From Pseudooceanicola marinus (lineage in GTDB: Bacteria > Pseudomonadota > Alphaproteobacteria > Rhodobacterales > Rhodobacteraceae), in contig NZ_JAIVMC010000001.1 of assembly GCF_020177265.1 (NCBI RefSeq), forward strand, positions 372,001-436,000: DNA of 64,000 nucleotides, in the 5' to 3' direction. This document shows positions 26,694 through 36,011 of the stretch, piece by piece (position 1 is the first letter of the stretch; each line of letters starts with the position of its first letter). The translations under genes were made by a program, and so were the position numbers. The notes under the pieces are model-generated. The model ran no database searches and was not told where the DNA came from. It saw nothing but the letters and a program-made list of their open reading frames with translations.

Positions 26694-26716
26694 GCGTTCC
26701 GGTGTCCCGGATCACG

Positions 26717-28288
26717 TCATTCCAGCTCGATCGTCCCCGGGGGCTTCGAGGTGCAATCGTAGAAGACACGGTTGATGCCGCGCACTTCGTTGATGATCCG
26801 GGTCGAGGTCTCGCCCAGGAATTCATGGCTGAAGGGGTAGTAGTCTGCGGTCATCCCGTCCACGCTCGTCACGGCTCGCAGTGCCAGGGCGTAGTCGTAG
26901 GTGCGCCCGTCGCCCATCACGCCCACGGTGCGCATCGGCAGGATCGCGGCGAAGGCCTGCCAGATCTCGTCGTAAAGACCGTGCTTGCGGATCTGGTCGA
27001 TGTAGACGGCGTCGGCCTTGCGCAGGATCTCCAGTTTGTCGCGGGTGATCTCGCCGGGGCAGCGGATGGCCAGGCCCGGACCGGGGAAGGGGTGGCGGCC
27101 GATGAAGGACGCCGGCAGGCCCAGCTCGGTGCCAAGGGCGCGGACCTCATCCTTGAACAGCTCGCGCAGCGGCTCCACCAGCTTCAGGCCCATCTTCTCG
27201 GGCAGGCCGCCGACGTTGTGGTGCGATTTGATCGTGACCGAAGGGCCGCCGGAGAAGCTGACCGACTCGATCACGTCCGGGTAAAGGGTGCCCTGCGCCA
27301 GGAAGGTCGCGTTCTCGATCTCGCCCGCGTACTTCTGGAAGACGTCGATGAAGAGACGGCCGATGGTCTTGCGCTTCACCTCCGGATCGCTGACGCCTTC
27401 CAGCTCGCCCAGGAAGAGGTCGCTTTCATCGGCGTGGATCAGGTTGATGTTGTAGTGGTCGCGGAACATCGTGACCACTTCCTCGGCCTCGTTCAGCCGC
27501 AGCAGACCGTGGTCGACGAACACACAGGTCAGCTGTTCGCCGATGGCCTCGTGCAGCAGGATCGCCGTGACAGAGCTGTCAACGCCGCCGGACAGCCCGC
27601 AGATCACATGGGCGTCGCCGACCTGTTCACGGATTGCGGCGATCATTTCCTCACGATAGGCCGCCATGGTCCAGTCGCCGGAGAAGCCCGCGTCCTTGAC
27701 GAAATTCTCGTACAGGGTCGCGCCGTTCGGGGTGTGATGCACCTCCGGGTGGAACTGCACCGCGTAGAAGCGGCGCTCGAGGTCGGCGGTGATGGCGAAG
27801 GGCGCACCGGGGGAGGTGCCGTAGACCTTGAAGCCCGGGGCGAGCTTGCTGACGTGGTCGCCGTGGCTCATCCAGACCTGCTCGCGGCCCGAGCCTTCCA
27901 TGAACCAGCCGTTCAGCAGGTCGATCCGCTCTTCCGTGGGCTGCACGTAGGCGCGGCCGAATTCTGCCGTGTGGCTTTCGCCCGCTTCGACCATGCCGCC
28001 CAGGTCCTGCATCATGACCTGCTGGCCATAGCAGATGCCGAGGATCGGCACGCCGAGGTCATAGACCTCCTTCGGGGGGCGCGGGGACCCGTCGCGCACG
28101 ACGCTGTCGGGCCCGCCGGAGAAGATCACGGCCTTGGGCGCGAACTCGCGCAGCGTGTCGGCGGTGACCTTCTGGTAGGGGTGGATTTCGCAATAGACCT
28201 TCAGCTCGCGCAGGCGACGCGCGATGAGCTGCGTCACCTGGGATCCGAAGTCGATGATGAGGAGGCGGTCATGGGATGTCTGGCTCAT
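26717..28288 (-). CDS. guaA: GMP synthase (glutamine-hydrolysing)
   Basis: 523 aa, the family's normal length. Converts XMP to GMP using glutamine-derived ammonia. The N-terminal class I amidotransferase carries the nucleophile motif GICYGQQVM (Cys about residue 86). The ATP pyrophosphatase P-loop is [10 protein letters not shown], and the C-terminal dimerisation domain ends GTIELE. The start [17 protein letters not shown] is the family start; the frame remains open upstream, but that extension is Arg/Pro-rich antisense of the Usp gene and not coding. Confidence 0.97.
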   Translation of the reverse strand: MSQTSHDRLLIIDFGSQVTQLIARRLRELKVYCEIHPYQKVTADTLREFAPKAVIFSGGPDSVVRDGSPRPPKEVYDLGVPILGICYGQQVMMQDLGGMVEAGESHTAEFGRAYVQPTEERIDLLNGWFMEGSGREQVWMSHGDHVSKLAPGFKVYGTSPGAPFAITADLERRFYAVQFHPEVHHTPNGATLYENFVKDAGFSGDWTMAAYREEMIAAIREQVGDAHVICGLSGGVDSSVTAILLHEAIGEQLTCVFVDHGLLRLNEAEEVVTMFRDHYNINLIHADESDLFLGELEGVSDPEVKRKTIGRLFIDVFQKYAGEIENATFLAQGTLYPDVIESVSFSGGPSVTIKSHHNVGGLPEKMGLKLVEPLRELFKDEVRALGTELGLPASFIGRHPFPGPGLAIRCPGEITRDKLEILRKADAVYIDQIRKHGLYDEIWQAFAAILPMRTVGVMGDGRTYDYALALRAVTSVDGMTADYYPFSHEFLGETSTRIINEVRGINRVFYDCTSKPPGTIELE

Positions 28289-28446
28289 GGCCGTGCCATA
28301 GAGCGGGTCGCGCGCTCTGGCAAGCCTAAGCGCGCATGCGCGGCGCCCCTGCGGCGACAAAGCCCCGCGAAAGGCGTTTGAGCCACGGGGCGGAGCGGTT
28401 AGTCTGGACCCGTAGAACCCCGATCCAGACCCCGAGGAGGAGAGAG

Positions 28447-29274
28447 ATGCGCCGGTCCATCCTGATTGCCACCGACCTGTCCATGCGGTCCGAACGGGCC
28501 CTGCGCCGCGCCTACCGGCTGGCCGCCGAACAGGGCGCGAAACTGACGGTGCTGACCGTGGTGGACGAGGATCTGCCGCCGGGCATGGCCGCGCGGTCAC
28601 GCGAACTGGCGGAAGAGGAGCTGCGGATGCTCTGCGACGCCATCGCGCCCGATCAGCCCGCCGAACTGCGGGTGGAGATTGCCGATCCGCTGCCGCATAT
28701 CCTGACCACGATGAAGGACGTGAAGGCGGACCTGCTGGTCCTGGGCGTGCACAGGCCGCGCGCGGTCTGGGACCTGTTCTACGGCACCACGATGGAACGG
28801 ATCGTGCGCGCCAGCCGCGTGCCCGTCCTGCTGGTGCGCAACGCGCCGGTGGCACCCTATGCCCGGGTGCTGTCGGGGGTCGACATGTCCCCCGCCAGCG
28901 CCGCCGCTCTGCACCTGGCCGCGGAACTGGCCCCCGAGGCGACCATGCACGCCTTTCATGCCGTCCACGTGCCCTACCGCGGGCTGGTCGCCCGGTCGGG
29001 CACGCCCGAGATGCTGCATCCCTTCCTGGAGGAGGCGCGCGATGCGCTGGACAGCTGGTGGGAGGAGACCGATCTGCCCCAGGCCGTCGCCCGGCCCGAA
29101 CCCCAGCCCCATGGCCGCTATGAGATGCTGTCGCGTCTGATGCACAGCGAAAAACCCGACCTGCTGGCCATCGGCGCCCATGGGCGGGGCCCGCTGTCGC
29201 CAACGCTTCTGGGCGGTTTCACCGAACAGATCCTGCGCGACCCGCCGACCGACGTGCTGGTCGTCCGGCACTGA
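28447..29274 (+). CDS. Tandem universal stress protein
   Basis: 275 aa, made of two UspA domains. The first ([18 protein letters not shown] to [10 protein letters not shown], about residues 2-137) ends with the nucleotide-binding pattern [20 protein letters not shown]. The second ([20 protein letters not shown] to DVLVVRH) ends with [20 protein letters not shown]. The G-2x-G-9x-G-type motif in each half is degenerate. Tandem Usp proteins are stress-induced cytosolic proteins with unclear biochemistry. GAGGAGG lies upstream of the ATG. It is divergent from guaA. Confidence 0.88.
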   Translation: MRRSILIATDLSMRSERALRRAYRLAAEQGAKLTVLTVVDEDLPPGMAARSRELAEEELRMLCDAIAPDQPAELRVEIADPLPHILTTMKDVKADLLVLGVHRPRAVWDLFYGTTMERIVRASRVPVLLVRNAPVAPYARVLSGVDMSPASAAALHLAAELAPEATMHAFHAVHVPYRGLVARSGTPEMLHPFLEEARDALDSWWEETDLPQAVARPEPQPHGRYEMLSRLMHSEKPDLLAIGAHGRGPLSPTLLGGFTEQILRDPPTDVLVVRH

Positions 29275-29301
29275 CCGGCCGCCACACTGGCGATGGCCCG
29301 G

Positions 29302-30516
29302 TCAGGCGGCGTGGTCGGGGTGGCGCTCCTCGGTGATGGCCAGCGACAGCAGGCCGGCGGCCAGGACCGCGCCGGGGATGACCAGCATCGCCGGGCCAAA
29401 GGCGCCGCCCGCGAGGTCGATCAGCCAGCCCAGCAGGGGCTGGAACACCAGCGCGCCGCCGATGCCCACCATGTTCACCACGGCGATCAGCGTGCCCGAC
29501 ACTTCCTGCGGGTGGCCCTCCTTCGCCATGGCGAAGGTCAGCATCTGCGCCCCGTTGGTCAGCCCCGCCAGGAACAGCAGCACCGCCAGAGGCCCCAGCG
29601 TCAGGCCGGGCAGAAACAGCGCCAGGGCGTAGAACAGCGCGGTCAGCGCGATGGCCCCGCTAAGCAGCCACTTGCGGTGCCCCAGCAGGTCCGACAGCCA
29701 GCCTGCGGCGATGCTGCCTGCGGCCATGCCCCAGAAGATCATCGAGACCGCCAGTTCCGCCGCGGCATCGGCCAGCCCGCGATCGGCCTGGATCTCCGCC
29801 TTGCCCCAGAGGCCGCCGTAGACGTTGATCGGCATGTAGAACAGCGCCCCTGTCAGGGCCACGAGCCAGATCCGGTGGTCGCGGATCAGTGGCTTCAGCG
29901 GGGCGAGGGGATGGGCGCCGGGTTTGCGTTCCGGCGCATCGTCGCCGTCGTGCAGGGCCACCAGAGCCAGCAGGAAAAGGCCCCCGCCCGCCATGGCCGT
30001 CCAGGTGAAGACGGGGCGCCAGTCCGCGACGGCGACCAGCTCGCTCAGCCAGACGGCGCCGATGGCGGTGCCCAGCATGCCCAGGGCGTTCACGACGCCC
30101 GACAGCAGGGCAAAGCGGGCAGGCGGAAACCGGTGGTTCACGATGTAGAGGGCGCCGACGAAGGCGAAGGAGGCGCCGAAGCCGGTCAACAGGCGCCCCG
30201 CACCGGCCAGAAGGGCTGAGTCGCTTGCCGCAAAGAGCGCCATGCCGCCCGCGCAACAGGCGATGGCCGGCAGTACCAAACGCCGCGCTCCGAAGCGGTC
30301 CAGCGCCAGGCCGACCACGATCTGCATCGGCGCGTAGATCCAGAAGAAGAGGCTGGACAGGGTGGAGAACCCGCCGCTGCCCAGCCCGAAATGCGCCGCG
30401 ATCTGGGCGGGCGCGAGGCTGGGGCTGATGCGGGCCACGAACTCGTAGAGGTAGAATAGCCCCGCCACGATCAGCGCCGCCCAGGCGCCGGCCCTTGCCT
30501 TGTCTCCGGTGATCAT
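29302..30516 (-). CDS. MFS transporter
   Basis: 404 aa with about 12 hydrophobic segments. The loop 2-3 motif appears as GLALDRFGARRLVLP, and a similar GWLSDLLGHRKWLL occurs in the second half, as expected for the major facilitator superfamily. The substrate is unknown. It converges closely on the Usp gene (28 bp between stops) and starts upstream of the MttB-family gene, with which it shares a divergent promoter region of about 200 bp. Confidence 0.87.
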   Translation of the reverse strand: MITGDKARAGAWAALIVAGLFYLYEFVARISPSLAPAQIAAHFGLGSGGFSTLSSLFFWIYAPMQIVVGLALDRFGARRLVLPAIACCAGGMALFAASDSALLAGAGRLLTGFGASFAFVGALYIVNHRFPPARFALLSGVVNALGMLGTAIGAVWLSELVAVADWRPVFTWTAMAGGGLFLLALVALHDGDDAPERKPGAHPLAPLKPLIRDHRIWLVALTGALFYMPINVYGGLWGKAEIQADRGLADAAAELAVSMIFWGMAAGSIAAGWLSDLLGHRKWLLSGAIALTALFYALALFLPGLTLGPLAVLLFLAGLTNGAQMLTFAMAKEGHPQEVSGTLIAVVNMVGIGGALVFQPLLGWLIDLAGGAFGPAMLVIPGAVLAAGLLSLAITEERHPDHAA

Positions 30517-30721
30517 CGCCTGGGTCCTCTTCGTCGCCCGTCGTTGCGGCGGAGATTTACCCGCCCCCCGGCCGAGGGCAAGAGGCGCCGTGCGCCCTCG
30601 GCGGCCCCCCGCATTCCGCGCCGGTTATGTCGTTTTTGCCCCGCCGATGCCGCTTGCAGCGGGCGCCGGGCGCGGGCAGAGAGCTACAAAAATGGGGACA
30701 CCGGGAAAGAGGAACGGCGCA

Positions 30722-32266
30722 ATGACCGAAGCATCCACGCGCAGACGGGGCCGCGGCGGCGGCGGGGCGGCCAGACGGGCGGCCCGCACGGCGGTCAGCA
30801 TGGATTGCGCGCCGGTGATCCAGCGCGGCATCCCGGTGATGGAGATGCTGTCCCAGGAGGCGCTGGAGACCATCGAGGCCAACGCCGAAACGGTGCTGGA
30901 GGAAATCGGCGTCAACTTCGTCAACAACCCCGCTGCCCTCGACCGCTGGCGCGAGGCCGGCGCTGACGTGCAGGGCGAACGGGTGCATATCCCCCGTGGC
31001 CTGGCGCGGCAGCTCTGCGCCACCGCCCCCAGCAGCTTCACCCAGCTGGCCCGCAACCCCGAACGCTCGGTCGAGATCGGCGGCAAGGGCCTGGTCGTCG
31101 CGCCGGTCTACGGCCCGCCCTTCGTGCGCGACCTTGATGGGGGGCGCCGCTATGCCACGATGCAGGATTTCCGCGATTTCGTGAAGCTGGGCTACATGTC
31201 CAAGTGGCTGCACCATTCGGGCGGTACCGTCTGCGAACCGACCGACATCCCGGTGAACAAGCGGCACCTGGACATGCTGCACACCCACATGACCCTGTCG
31301 GACAAGCCCTTCATGGGCTCGGTCACCGATCCCAGCCGGGCCCAGGATAGCGTCGACATGTGCAAGATCCTCTTCGGGGAGGAGGTCGCGACCAGCCAGC
31401 CGGTGATGACGTCGCTGATCAACATCAACTCGCCCCTGACCTTTGACGACGTGATGATGGGCGCGCTGGAGGTCTATGCCTCCAACATGCAGGCCTGCAT
31501 AATCTCTCCCTTCATCGTCGGCGGCGCCATGGCGCCGGTCTCGGTGGTGGGTACGCTGACCCAGGTGCTGGCGGAAACGCTGGCGGGGGTGGCCTATTCG
31601 CAGCTGGTGCGTCCCGGTGCGCCGGTCATCATGGGCGCCTTCGTCACCTCGATCGACATGAACTCGGGCGCGCCCACCTTCGGCACGCCGGAGGCCAGCC
31701 AGATCCTCTACGGCGCGGGCCAACTGGCGCGGCGCCTCGGGCTGCCGTTCCGGTCGGGCGGGGCGCTCTGTGGCTCGAAATTGCCCGATGCGCAGGCGGC
31801 CTATGAGACGGCCAACACGCTGAACGCGGCCCTGATGGGGGGCGTGAACTTCATGCTGCACGCCTGCGGCTGGCTGGAAGGCGGGCTGGTGGCGTCCTTC
31901 GAGAAATTCGTGCTGGATGCCGATCAGCTGGGCGTGCTGCACCGGCTGGGGGCCGGGGTTTCGCATGACGAGGAAGCCCAGGCGATGGACGCGATCCGCG
32001 AGGTCGGCCCGGGCGGGCACTACCTCGGCTGTGGCCATACGCAGCGGCATTTCCAGACCGCGTTCTGGCGCTCGGAGGTGCTGGACAACAAGCCCTTCGA
32101 GACCTGGTCGGAAGAGGGCGCGCGTGACAGCCAGATGCTGGCCTCGGAACGGGTGCGCAAGCTGCTGGCCGATTACCAGCAACCGAGCATGGAGCCCGAG
32201 ATCGCCGAGGCGCTGGCCGCCTTCGTTGCGCGGCGCAAGGCCGAGATGCCCGACGCCTTCGCCTGA
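30722..32266 (+). CDS. MttB-family trimethylamine methyltransferase homologue (non-pyrrolysine)
   Basis: 514 aa, uninterrupted by any in-frame UAG. The N-terminus is Arg/Gly-rich (TRRRGRGGGGAARRA), followed by the MttB superfamily core: EEIGVNFVNNPAALDRWREAG, HHSGGTVCEPTDIP, and GAPTFGTPEAS before a C-terminal region with GGHYLGCGHTQRHF. True archaeal MttB needs pyrrolysine encoded by UAG; bacterial members without it demethylate other quaternary amines such as glycine betaine (MtgB type) or have unknown substrates. No corrinoid protein gene is adjacent. The ATG at 30722 has AGAGGAA upstream. Confidence 0.86.
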   Translation: MTEASTRRRGRGGGGAARRAARTAVSMDCAPVIQRGIPVMEMLSQEALETIEANAETVLEEIGVNFVNNPAALDRWREAGADVQGERVHIPRGLARQLCATAPSSFTQLARNPERSVEIGGKGLVVAPVYGPPFVRDLDGGRRYATMQDFRDFVKLGYMSKWLHHSGGTVCEPTDIPVNKRHLDMLHTHMTLSDKPFMGSVTDPSRAQDSVDMCKILFGEEVATSQPVMTSLININSPLTFDDVMMGALEVYASNMQACIISPFIVGGAMAPVSVVGTLTQVLAETLAGVAYSQLVRPGAPVIMGAFVTSIDMNSGAPTFGTPEASQILYGAGQLARRLGLPFRSGGALCGSKLPDAQAAYETANTLNAALMGGVNFMLHACGWLEGGLVASFEKFVLDADQLGVLHRLGAGVSHDEEAQAMDAIREVGPGGHYLGCGHTQRHFQTAFWRSEVLDNKPFETWSEEGARDSQMLASERVRKLLADYQQPSMEPEIAEALAAFVARRKAEMPDAFA

Positions 32267-32309
32267 TCAGGGGCGCCTGATTGTGAGTGCGAATTGCGCG
32301 CATCCGCGC

Positions 32310-32336
32310 AGGGCCGTCCCGTCGGGCGGCCCTTTT
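32310..32336 (+). terminator. Terminator after the MttB-family gene
   Basis: AGGGCCG (32310-32316) pairs with CGGCCCT (32327-32333), followed by TTTC. It lies between the MttB-family gene and the convergent DUF6477 gene. Confidence 0.8.
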
Positions 32337-32341
32337 CTGTT

Positions 32342-32632
32342 CTAGCTCTGGCCGCGGGTCTCCAGCAGGCGCGCCTCGCCGATCAGGGCCGACAGGATCC
32401 GCACGTGACGCAGCGACGAATAGGTCGCGGCGCGATCACGGCGCAGCCGGTCGATCTCGGTCTCATGCTCCATCAATGCCAGCGCCGCCGCCCCGTGGCG
32501 GGCGGGCATGGCCTGTCCCAGCAGGGCAGGCAGATGTGCCTCGCGCCGGTAGTCGTCTGCCGCGATGCGGGCCGCGCGCACCAGAAGCGGGGGGCGGCGA
32601 AGCTGGGAAAGCATGGCGTGGATATCCTGCAT
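32342..32632 (-). CDS. DUF6477 family small protein
   Basis: 96 aa, helical and basic: MQDIHAMLSQLRRPPLLVRA, then ARIAADDYRREAHLPALLG and EHETEIDRLRRDRAATYSSLRHVRIL. I recognise this as DUF6477, a short Rhodobacteraceae family without known function. I placed the start at 32632 because GAGGA lies six bases upstream; an in-frame ATG six codons earlier lacks such a site. It is divergent from the DUF6456 gene across an AT-rich region with TTAA motifs, and the pairing of the two families may be functional. Confidence 0.75.
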   Translation of the reverse strand: MQDIHAMLSQLRRPPLLVRAARIAADDYRREAHLPALLGQAMPARHGAAALALMEHETEIDRLRRDRAATYSSLRHVRILSALIGEARLLETRGQS

Positions 32633-32764
32633 GTCGGTCCTCGTGGTCATCGATTGCGATGCCCGAGAGTGGCACAACCGCAGCGGGTGTTGCGTCCTGC
32701 CACCGTTCCGCGAACGGTCCGGCAAGAATAGTTTATCCTTTAGAAACAATCATTGCGGAAGTGG

Positions 32765-32811
32765 TTAACCATTAACCTCTATTAAACCTTAACGCCGTTA
32801 CCTGTGGATAA
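32765..32811. promoter_or_regulatory. TTAA-cluster promoter region with a DnaA box
   Basis: Four TTAA tetramers at 32765, 32772, 32782 and 32789 in an AT-rich strip, followed by TGTGGATAA (32803-32811), a perfect reverse-strand DnaA box (TTATCCACA). TTAA pairs resemble CtrA half-sites, though the spacing here (6 bp between, versus 7 in the consensus) is not exact. It lies between the divergent DUF6477 and DUF6456 genes. Confidence 0.5.
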
Positions 32812-32854
32812 GTGGGCCATGCCCCCTGACGCACCGACTGCCTGCGAGACCGAC

Positions 32855-33967
32855 ATGAGCTCGAACCAGCCCTGTGAAGGATCGGCGCCCAGCCGGCTGC
32901 CCCGATGGCTGCCGGATGCGGCGCGGCACTACCTTGTCCATACCGAACGCGGCGTTCCCATCCGCCAACTGGCGCGGGAGGCGGGCTGTGCGCCCTCCAC
33001 CATCCTGCGCCAGATCCGGCGCCTCGAAACCCTGCGTGACGACCCGCTGGTCGATTGCGCGCTGGCCCGTCTCGGCGGGCCGGGGGACGGGGCCCTGCCG
33101 GGTCAGTCAAAGGGACGTTCCATCATGACCGCTGCCGCCCAAGACGATCTCCAGACCCCGATCACCGAACCCACCCTGCGCCGCGAGGCGCTTCCTGTTC
33201 TGCGCCAGCTGGCGCGCAATGGCACCGTCCTGGCGGTGGCCCAGGACATGCAGAAGGCGGTGGTGGTTCGCGACCGCATCGACGGCACGCCGGAACGCCT
33301 GGACGTGATCCCGCGCGAACTGGCGGAGGCCATGGCCCTCAAGGACTGGATCACCTGCAAGAGCCCGGGGCGCATCTCTCGCTACGCCATCACCTCCTCG
33401 GGTCGGTCGACCCTCAACACGCTGATTGCAAAAGAGGAAAACACGGCGCGGGGGTTCGCTGAAGGGATCGCTCCCTTCGAGATGCGCTCGGCTGCGCAGG
33501 CGGCAGAGGACGTCGACCGGCCGCGCGGTCGCCTCTGTGTCAGTGACAGCCCGCTGGCCGCGTTGGCCCGTCGCCGGGATCGGAACGGAACCCCCTTCCT
33601 GCGTCCGGAACTGGTCAGGGCGGGCGAACGGCTGCGCGAGGATTTCGAGCTGGCCCAGATGGGTCCCAGCGTGACCCAGGACTGGGACCGGTTCCTGACC
33701 GCCGGCACGGCAGGCGCGCCCGGAGCCCGCGGCCCGGCCCGTGGACCGGAGGCCGCCCGCGCCCGCGTCGCGCAGGCCTTGCAGGATCTCGGACCGGGCC
33801 TGGCCGACGTGGCGCTGCGCTGCTGCTGTCACCTGGAAGGGCTGGAGACGGCAGAGCGGAAGATGGGCTGGTCCGCGCGCTCCGGCAAGATCGTCCTGCG
33901 GATCGCACTGGAACGGCTGAACCGGCACTACGGCGCCCAGCCCGGGGAAAGCCGCCTGATCGGCTGA
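32855..33967 (+). CDS. Helix-turn-helix protein with DUF6456 domain
   Basis: 370 aa. The N-terminal part has a helix-turn-helix-like stretch (GVPIRQLAREAGCAPSTILR). The C-terminal 120 residues are the DUF6456 domain: RPELVRAGERLREDFELAQM, then LRCCCHLEGLETAER and GWSARSGKIVLRIALERL. The family is confined to alphaproteobacteria and looks like a DNA-binding regulator, but no role is established to my knowledge. Possible starts lie at 32804 (GTG), 32819 and 32855 (ATG). The last has GAGACC upstream and leaves the TTAA/DnaA-box region outside the gene. Confidence 0.8.
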   Translation: MSSNQPCEGSAPSRLPRWLPDAARHYLVHTERGVPIRQLAREAGCAPSTILRQIRRLETLRDDPLVDCALARLGGPGDGALPGQSKGRSIMTAAAQDDLQTPITEPTLRREALPVLRQLARNGTVLAVAQDMQKAVVVRDRIDGTPERLDVIPRELAEAMALKDWITCKSPGRISRYAITSSGRSTLNTLIAKEENTARGFAEGIAPFEMRSAAQAAEDVDRPRGRLCVSDSPLAALARRRDRNGTPFLRPELVRAGERLREDFELAQMGPSVTQDWDRFLTAGTAGAPGARGPARGPEAARARVAQALQDLGPGLADVALRCCCHLEGLETAERKMGWSARSGKIVLRIALERLNRHYGAQPGESRLIG

Positions 33968-33975
33968 TCCCGTCC

Positions 33976-33997
33976 AAGGGGCGCAGTGGCGCCCCTT
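33976..33997 (+). terminator. Hairpin after the DUF6456 gene
   Basis: AAGGGGCGC (33976-33984) pairs with GCGCCCCTT (33989-33997) around AGTG, then TGCGTTT. The U tract is weak, so termination may be partial. Confidence 0.6.
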
Positions 33998-34130
33998 GCG
34001 TTTCCTTAACCTAGCTTAACACCGGGCTGCGGATGATCGTGGCCCGGTCTTTCTTTGTCCCGTCCAACGAAACAAATTCCCGAAAGCTTTATCCCGTAGC
34101 ACCTGGGCGCGACGATCCCGGACCGCAGCG

Positions 34131-34853
34131 TTACCCGACGAGCAGACCCACGACATAGGCCACCACCGCGCAGGTCGTCCCGACCGCCAGCGTCTCCGTC
34201 AGCGACCGCAGAAGCCGCTCTCCCGTCGCGCTCCACCGCAGCAGGCCGAGGGCCATGAGCGCCGCAAGAGAGGTACAGATCGAGCCGATGAAGGTGCCCG
34301 AGGTCGCAGGATAGAGGAAATAAGGCACCAGTGGCGCGGCGCCGAAGAGGATGAAGCTGCAGAAGGTGAACACGCCGTTGATCGCCGGGTTCTCCTCTGC
34401 CGGGTCGTGCATGCCGAATTCATAGGTCATCATCAGGTCGGCCATGATCGGCGGGTGGTTGATCATGATCTCCGCCGCCGCATGGGCCTCCACCGGGTTC
34501 AGCCCGCGTTGGCACAGGATCACTTCCAGCTCCGCGCGCTCCTGCTGGGGGTTCTCGGCGATCTCGCGCAGTTCCATCTCGCGGCGCGCGCGGTAAAGAT
34601 CGTGCTGGGCGCGACCCGACAGGAATTCCCCCAACCCCATGGAAACGCCATCGGCGAAGAGATTGGCCAGACCGAAGATCAGCACGGCCAGCCCGCCGAT
34701 CTGCGCCACGCCCTCGGCCTGGGCCCCGGCAAACCCGGCGACGATGGCAAAGGTGGTGACAATTCCGTCGTTGCCGCCGTAGACGATCTGGCGCAGGAAC
34801 TCCTGCGATCTTCCCAATTGGTGTGCCTCGCGTCGGTGCTGGGCCCAATCCAT
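34131..34853 (-). CDS. VIT1/CCC1-type transmembrane protein
   Basis: 240 aa. Cytoplasmic N-terminal segment MDWAQHRREAHQLGRSQEFLRQ, then hydrophobic segments typical of the VIT1/CCC1 family: IVYGGNDGIVTTFAIVAGFAGA, a GLGEFLSGRAQ turn, an acidic helical insert (EMELREIAENPQQERAELE) and C-terminal membrane helices. Relatives move Fe2+ or Mn2+ out of the cytosol; the metal and direction are not shown. GAGGAGACC lies before the ATG. The downstream 160 bp contain a second TTAA-N6-TTAAC pair (34006-34020). Confidence 0.85.
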   Translation of the reverse strand: MDWAQHRREAHQLGRSQEFLRQIVYGGNDGIVTTFAIVAGFAGAQAEGVAQIGGLAVLIFGLANLFADGVSMGLGEFLSGRAQHDLYRARREMELREIAENPQQERAELEVILCQRGLNPVEAHAAAEIMINHPPIMADLMMTYEFGMHDPAEENPAINGVFTFCSFILFGAAPLVPYFLYPATSGTFIGSICTSLAALMALGLLRWSATGERLLRSLTETLAVGTTCAVVAYVVGLLVG

Positions 34854-34998
34854 CGCCGGTCTCCTCGTGTCTTCCCTCTGCTCCGGGGATAGCGCCACAG
34901 GCCGCCCGGTCAAAGCGCGAACGACTCGCAGGCCGGCCGCGCAGTCCGCGACATAATGAAAACTGGCGGCAAGGCCGCGCTTTCGCTAAGCCTGCCTT

Positions 34999-35922
34999 AT
35001 GAACATCACCCTGCGTCAGCTCACCTATTTCAAGTCTCTCGCGCGGCACCGCAACTTCGGCCGGGCGGCCGAGGCCGTCCATGTGTCGCAACCCGCCTTG
35101 TCGGTCCAGATCCGGGAGATGGAGCAGAGCCTGGGCGCGCAGCTGGTCGAACGCCGCGCGCGGGAGATCGAGCTGACGCCATTTGGCCGCATGGTGCTGT
35201 CCCAGGCGGATCGCATCATGGCGGAGGTTCAGGTGCTGCACGACCTGGCTCGCTGGAACGGCGGGCTGGCGGGGGAGTTGCGCCTGGGCCTGATCTCCAC
35301 CATCGCGCCCTACCTGCTGCCCTCGGCCCTGGCGGCGATCCGGGCCGAGGACATCGGGCTTTCGGTGCAGGTCCAGGAGGGAAAGACGGCCCGTCTGATG
35401 GACGACCTGCGCGCGGCGCGCCTGGATGCCGCGGTGATCGCGCTGCCCTATGACGAGATGACGGGCCTGGTCGCGGAACCTCTGTTCGAGGATCGCTTCG
35501 TCCTGGCCGGCACCCAGCCCCGGCTGGACGCGCTCGGCGATCGCCACGACCGGCTGCGGCCCGATCACATCGGCGCGGCACAGCTGATGCTGCTGGAGGA
35601 CGGGCATTGCCTGACCGACCAGGCGCTGGAGGTCTGCGGGCGGGGCAGGGGGCATGCGCAGATCAATACTGGCGCGGCCTCGCTGGCCACCCTGTCGCGG
35701 CTGGTGGCGGCGGGGTTCGGCCTGACTCTGCTGCCGGAACTGGCGATCGACCGCGAGGCCACGGGGCTGGCGCTGCGGCGCTTCTCGGCCCCCGAACCCT
35801 ACCGCCAGATTGCCCTGGTGCGCCGCGCTTCCTCCCCCGACGATGGTTGGTTCCGTGCCCTGGCGGAGATCCTGTCGGGCGTCGGCGCCCGGCTGACCGG
35901 GGAGGTGCGCGCCCGGATCTGA
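34999..35922 (+). CDS. oxyR: Hydrogen peroxide sensor OxyR (LysR family)
   Basis: 307 aa. Typical LysR helix-turn-helix at the N-terminus (RNFGRAAEAVHVSQPALSVQ). The effector domain contains LEDGHCLTDQALEVC, with Cys204 and Cys213 nine residues apart, the same spacing and sequence as the redox-active Cys199/Cys208 pair of E. coli OxyR. It therefore very probably forms a disulfide in response to H2O2 and activates antioxidant genes. A peroxiredoxin gene converges on it, 89 bp away. katG or ahpC promoters are not in the window. Confidence 0.93.
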   Translation: MNITLRQLTYFKSLARHRNFGRAAEAVHVSQPALSVQIREMEQSLGAQLVERRAREIELTPFGRMVLSQADRIMAEVQVLHDLARWNGGLAGELRLGLISTIAPYLLPSALAAIRAEDIGLSVQVQEGKTARLMDDLRAARLDAAVIALPYDEMTGLVAEPLFEDRFVLAGTQPRLDALGDRHDRLRPDHIGAAQLMLLEDGHCLTDQALEVCGRGRGHAQINTGAASLATLSRLVAAGFGLTLLPELAIDREATGLALRRFSAPEPYRQIALVRRASSPDDGWFRALAEILSGVGARLTGEVRARI

Positions 35923-35956
35923 CCCGCCGACGGGATTTGGGCCGGGCGCAAAGCAA

Positions 35957-35980
35957 AAGGGCGCGGTCGCCCGCGCCCTT
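35957..35980. terminator. Bidirectional terminator between oxyR and peroxiredoxin
   Basis: AAGGGCGCGG (35957-35966) pairs with CCGCGCCCTT (35971-35980) around a TCGC tetraloop. AAAA precedes the stem, giving UUUU for leftward transcripts. Confidence 0.9.
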
Positions 35981-36011
35981 CGGCAAATCATCGGAAAAGA
36001 GGCGAGGCCGA

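Noticed and set aside
32765-32811. Chromosomal replication origin
   Set aside because: Only one perfect DnaA box is visible, with no cluster and no typical origin-flanking genes.
34131-34853. Ferritin-VIT fusion
   Set aside because: The N-terminal region is too short for a ferritin domain; only the membrane part and an acidic insert are present.
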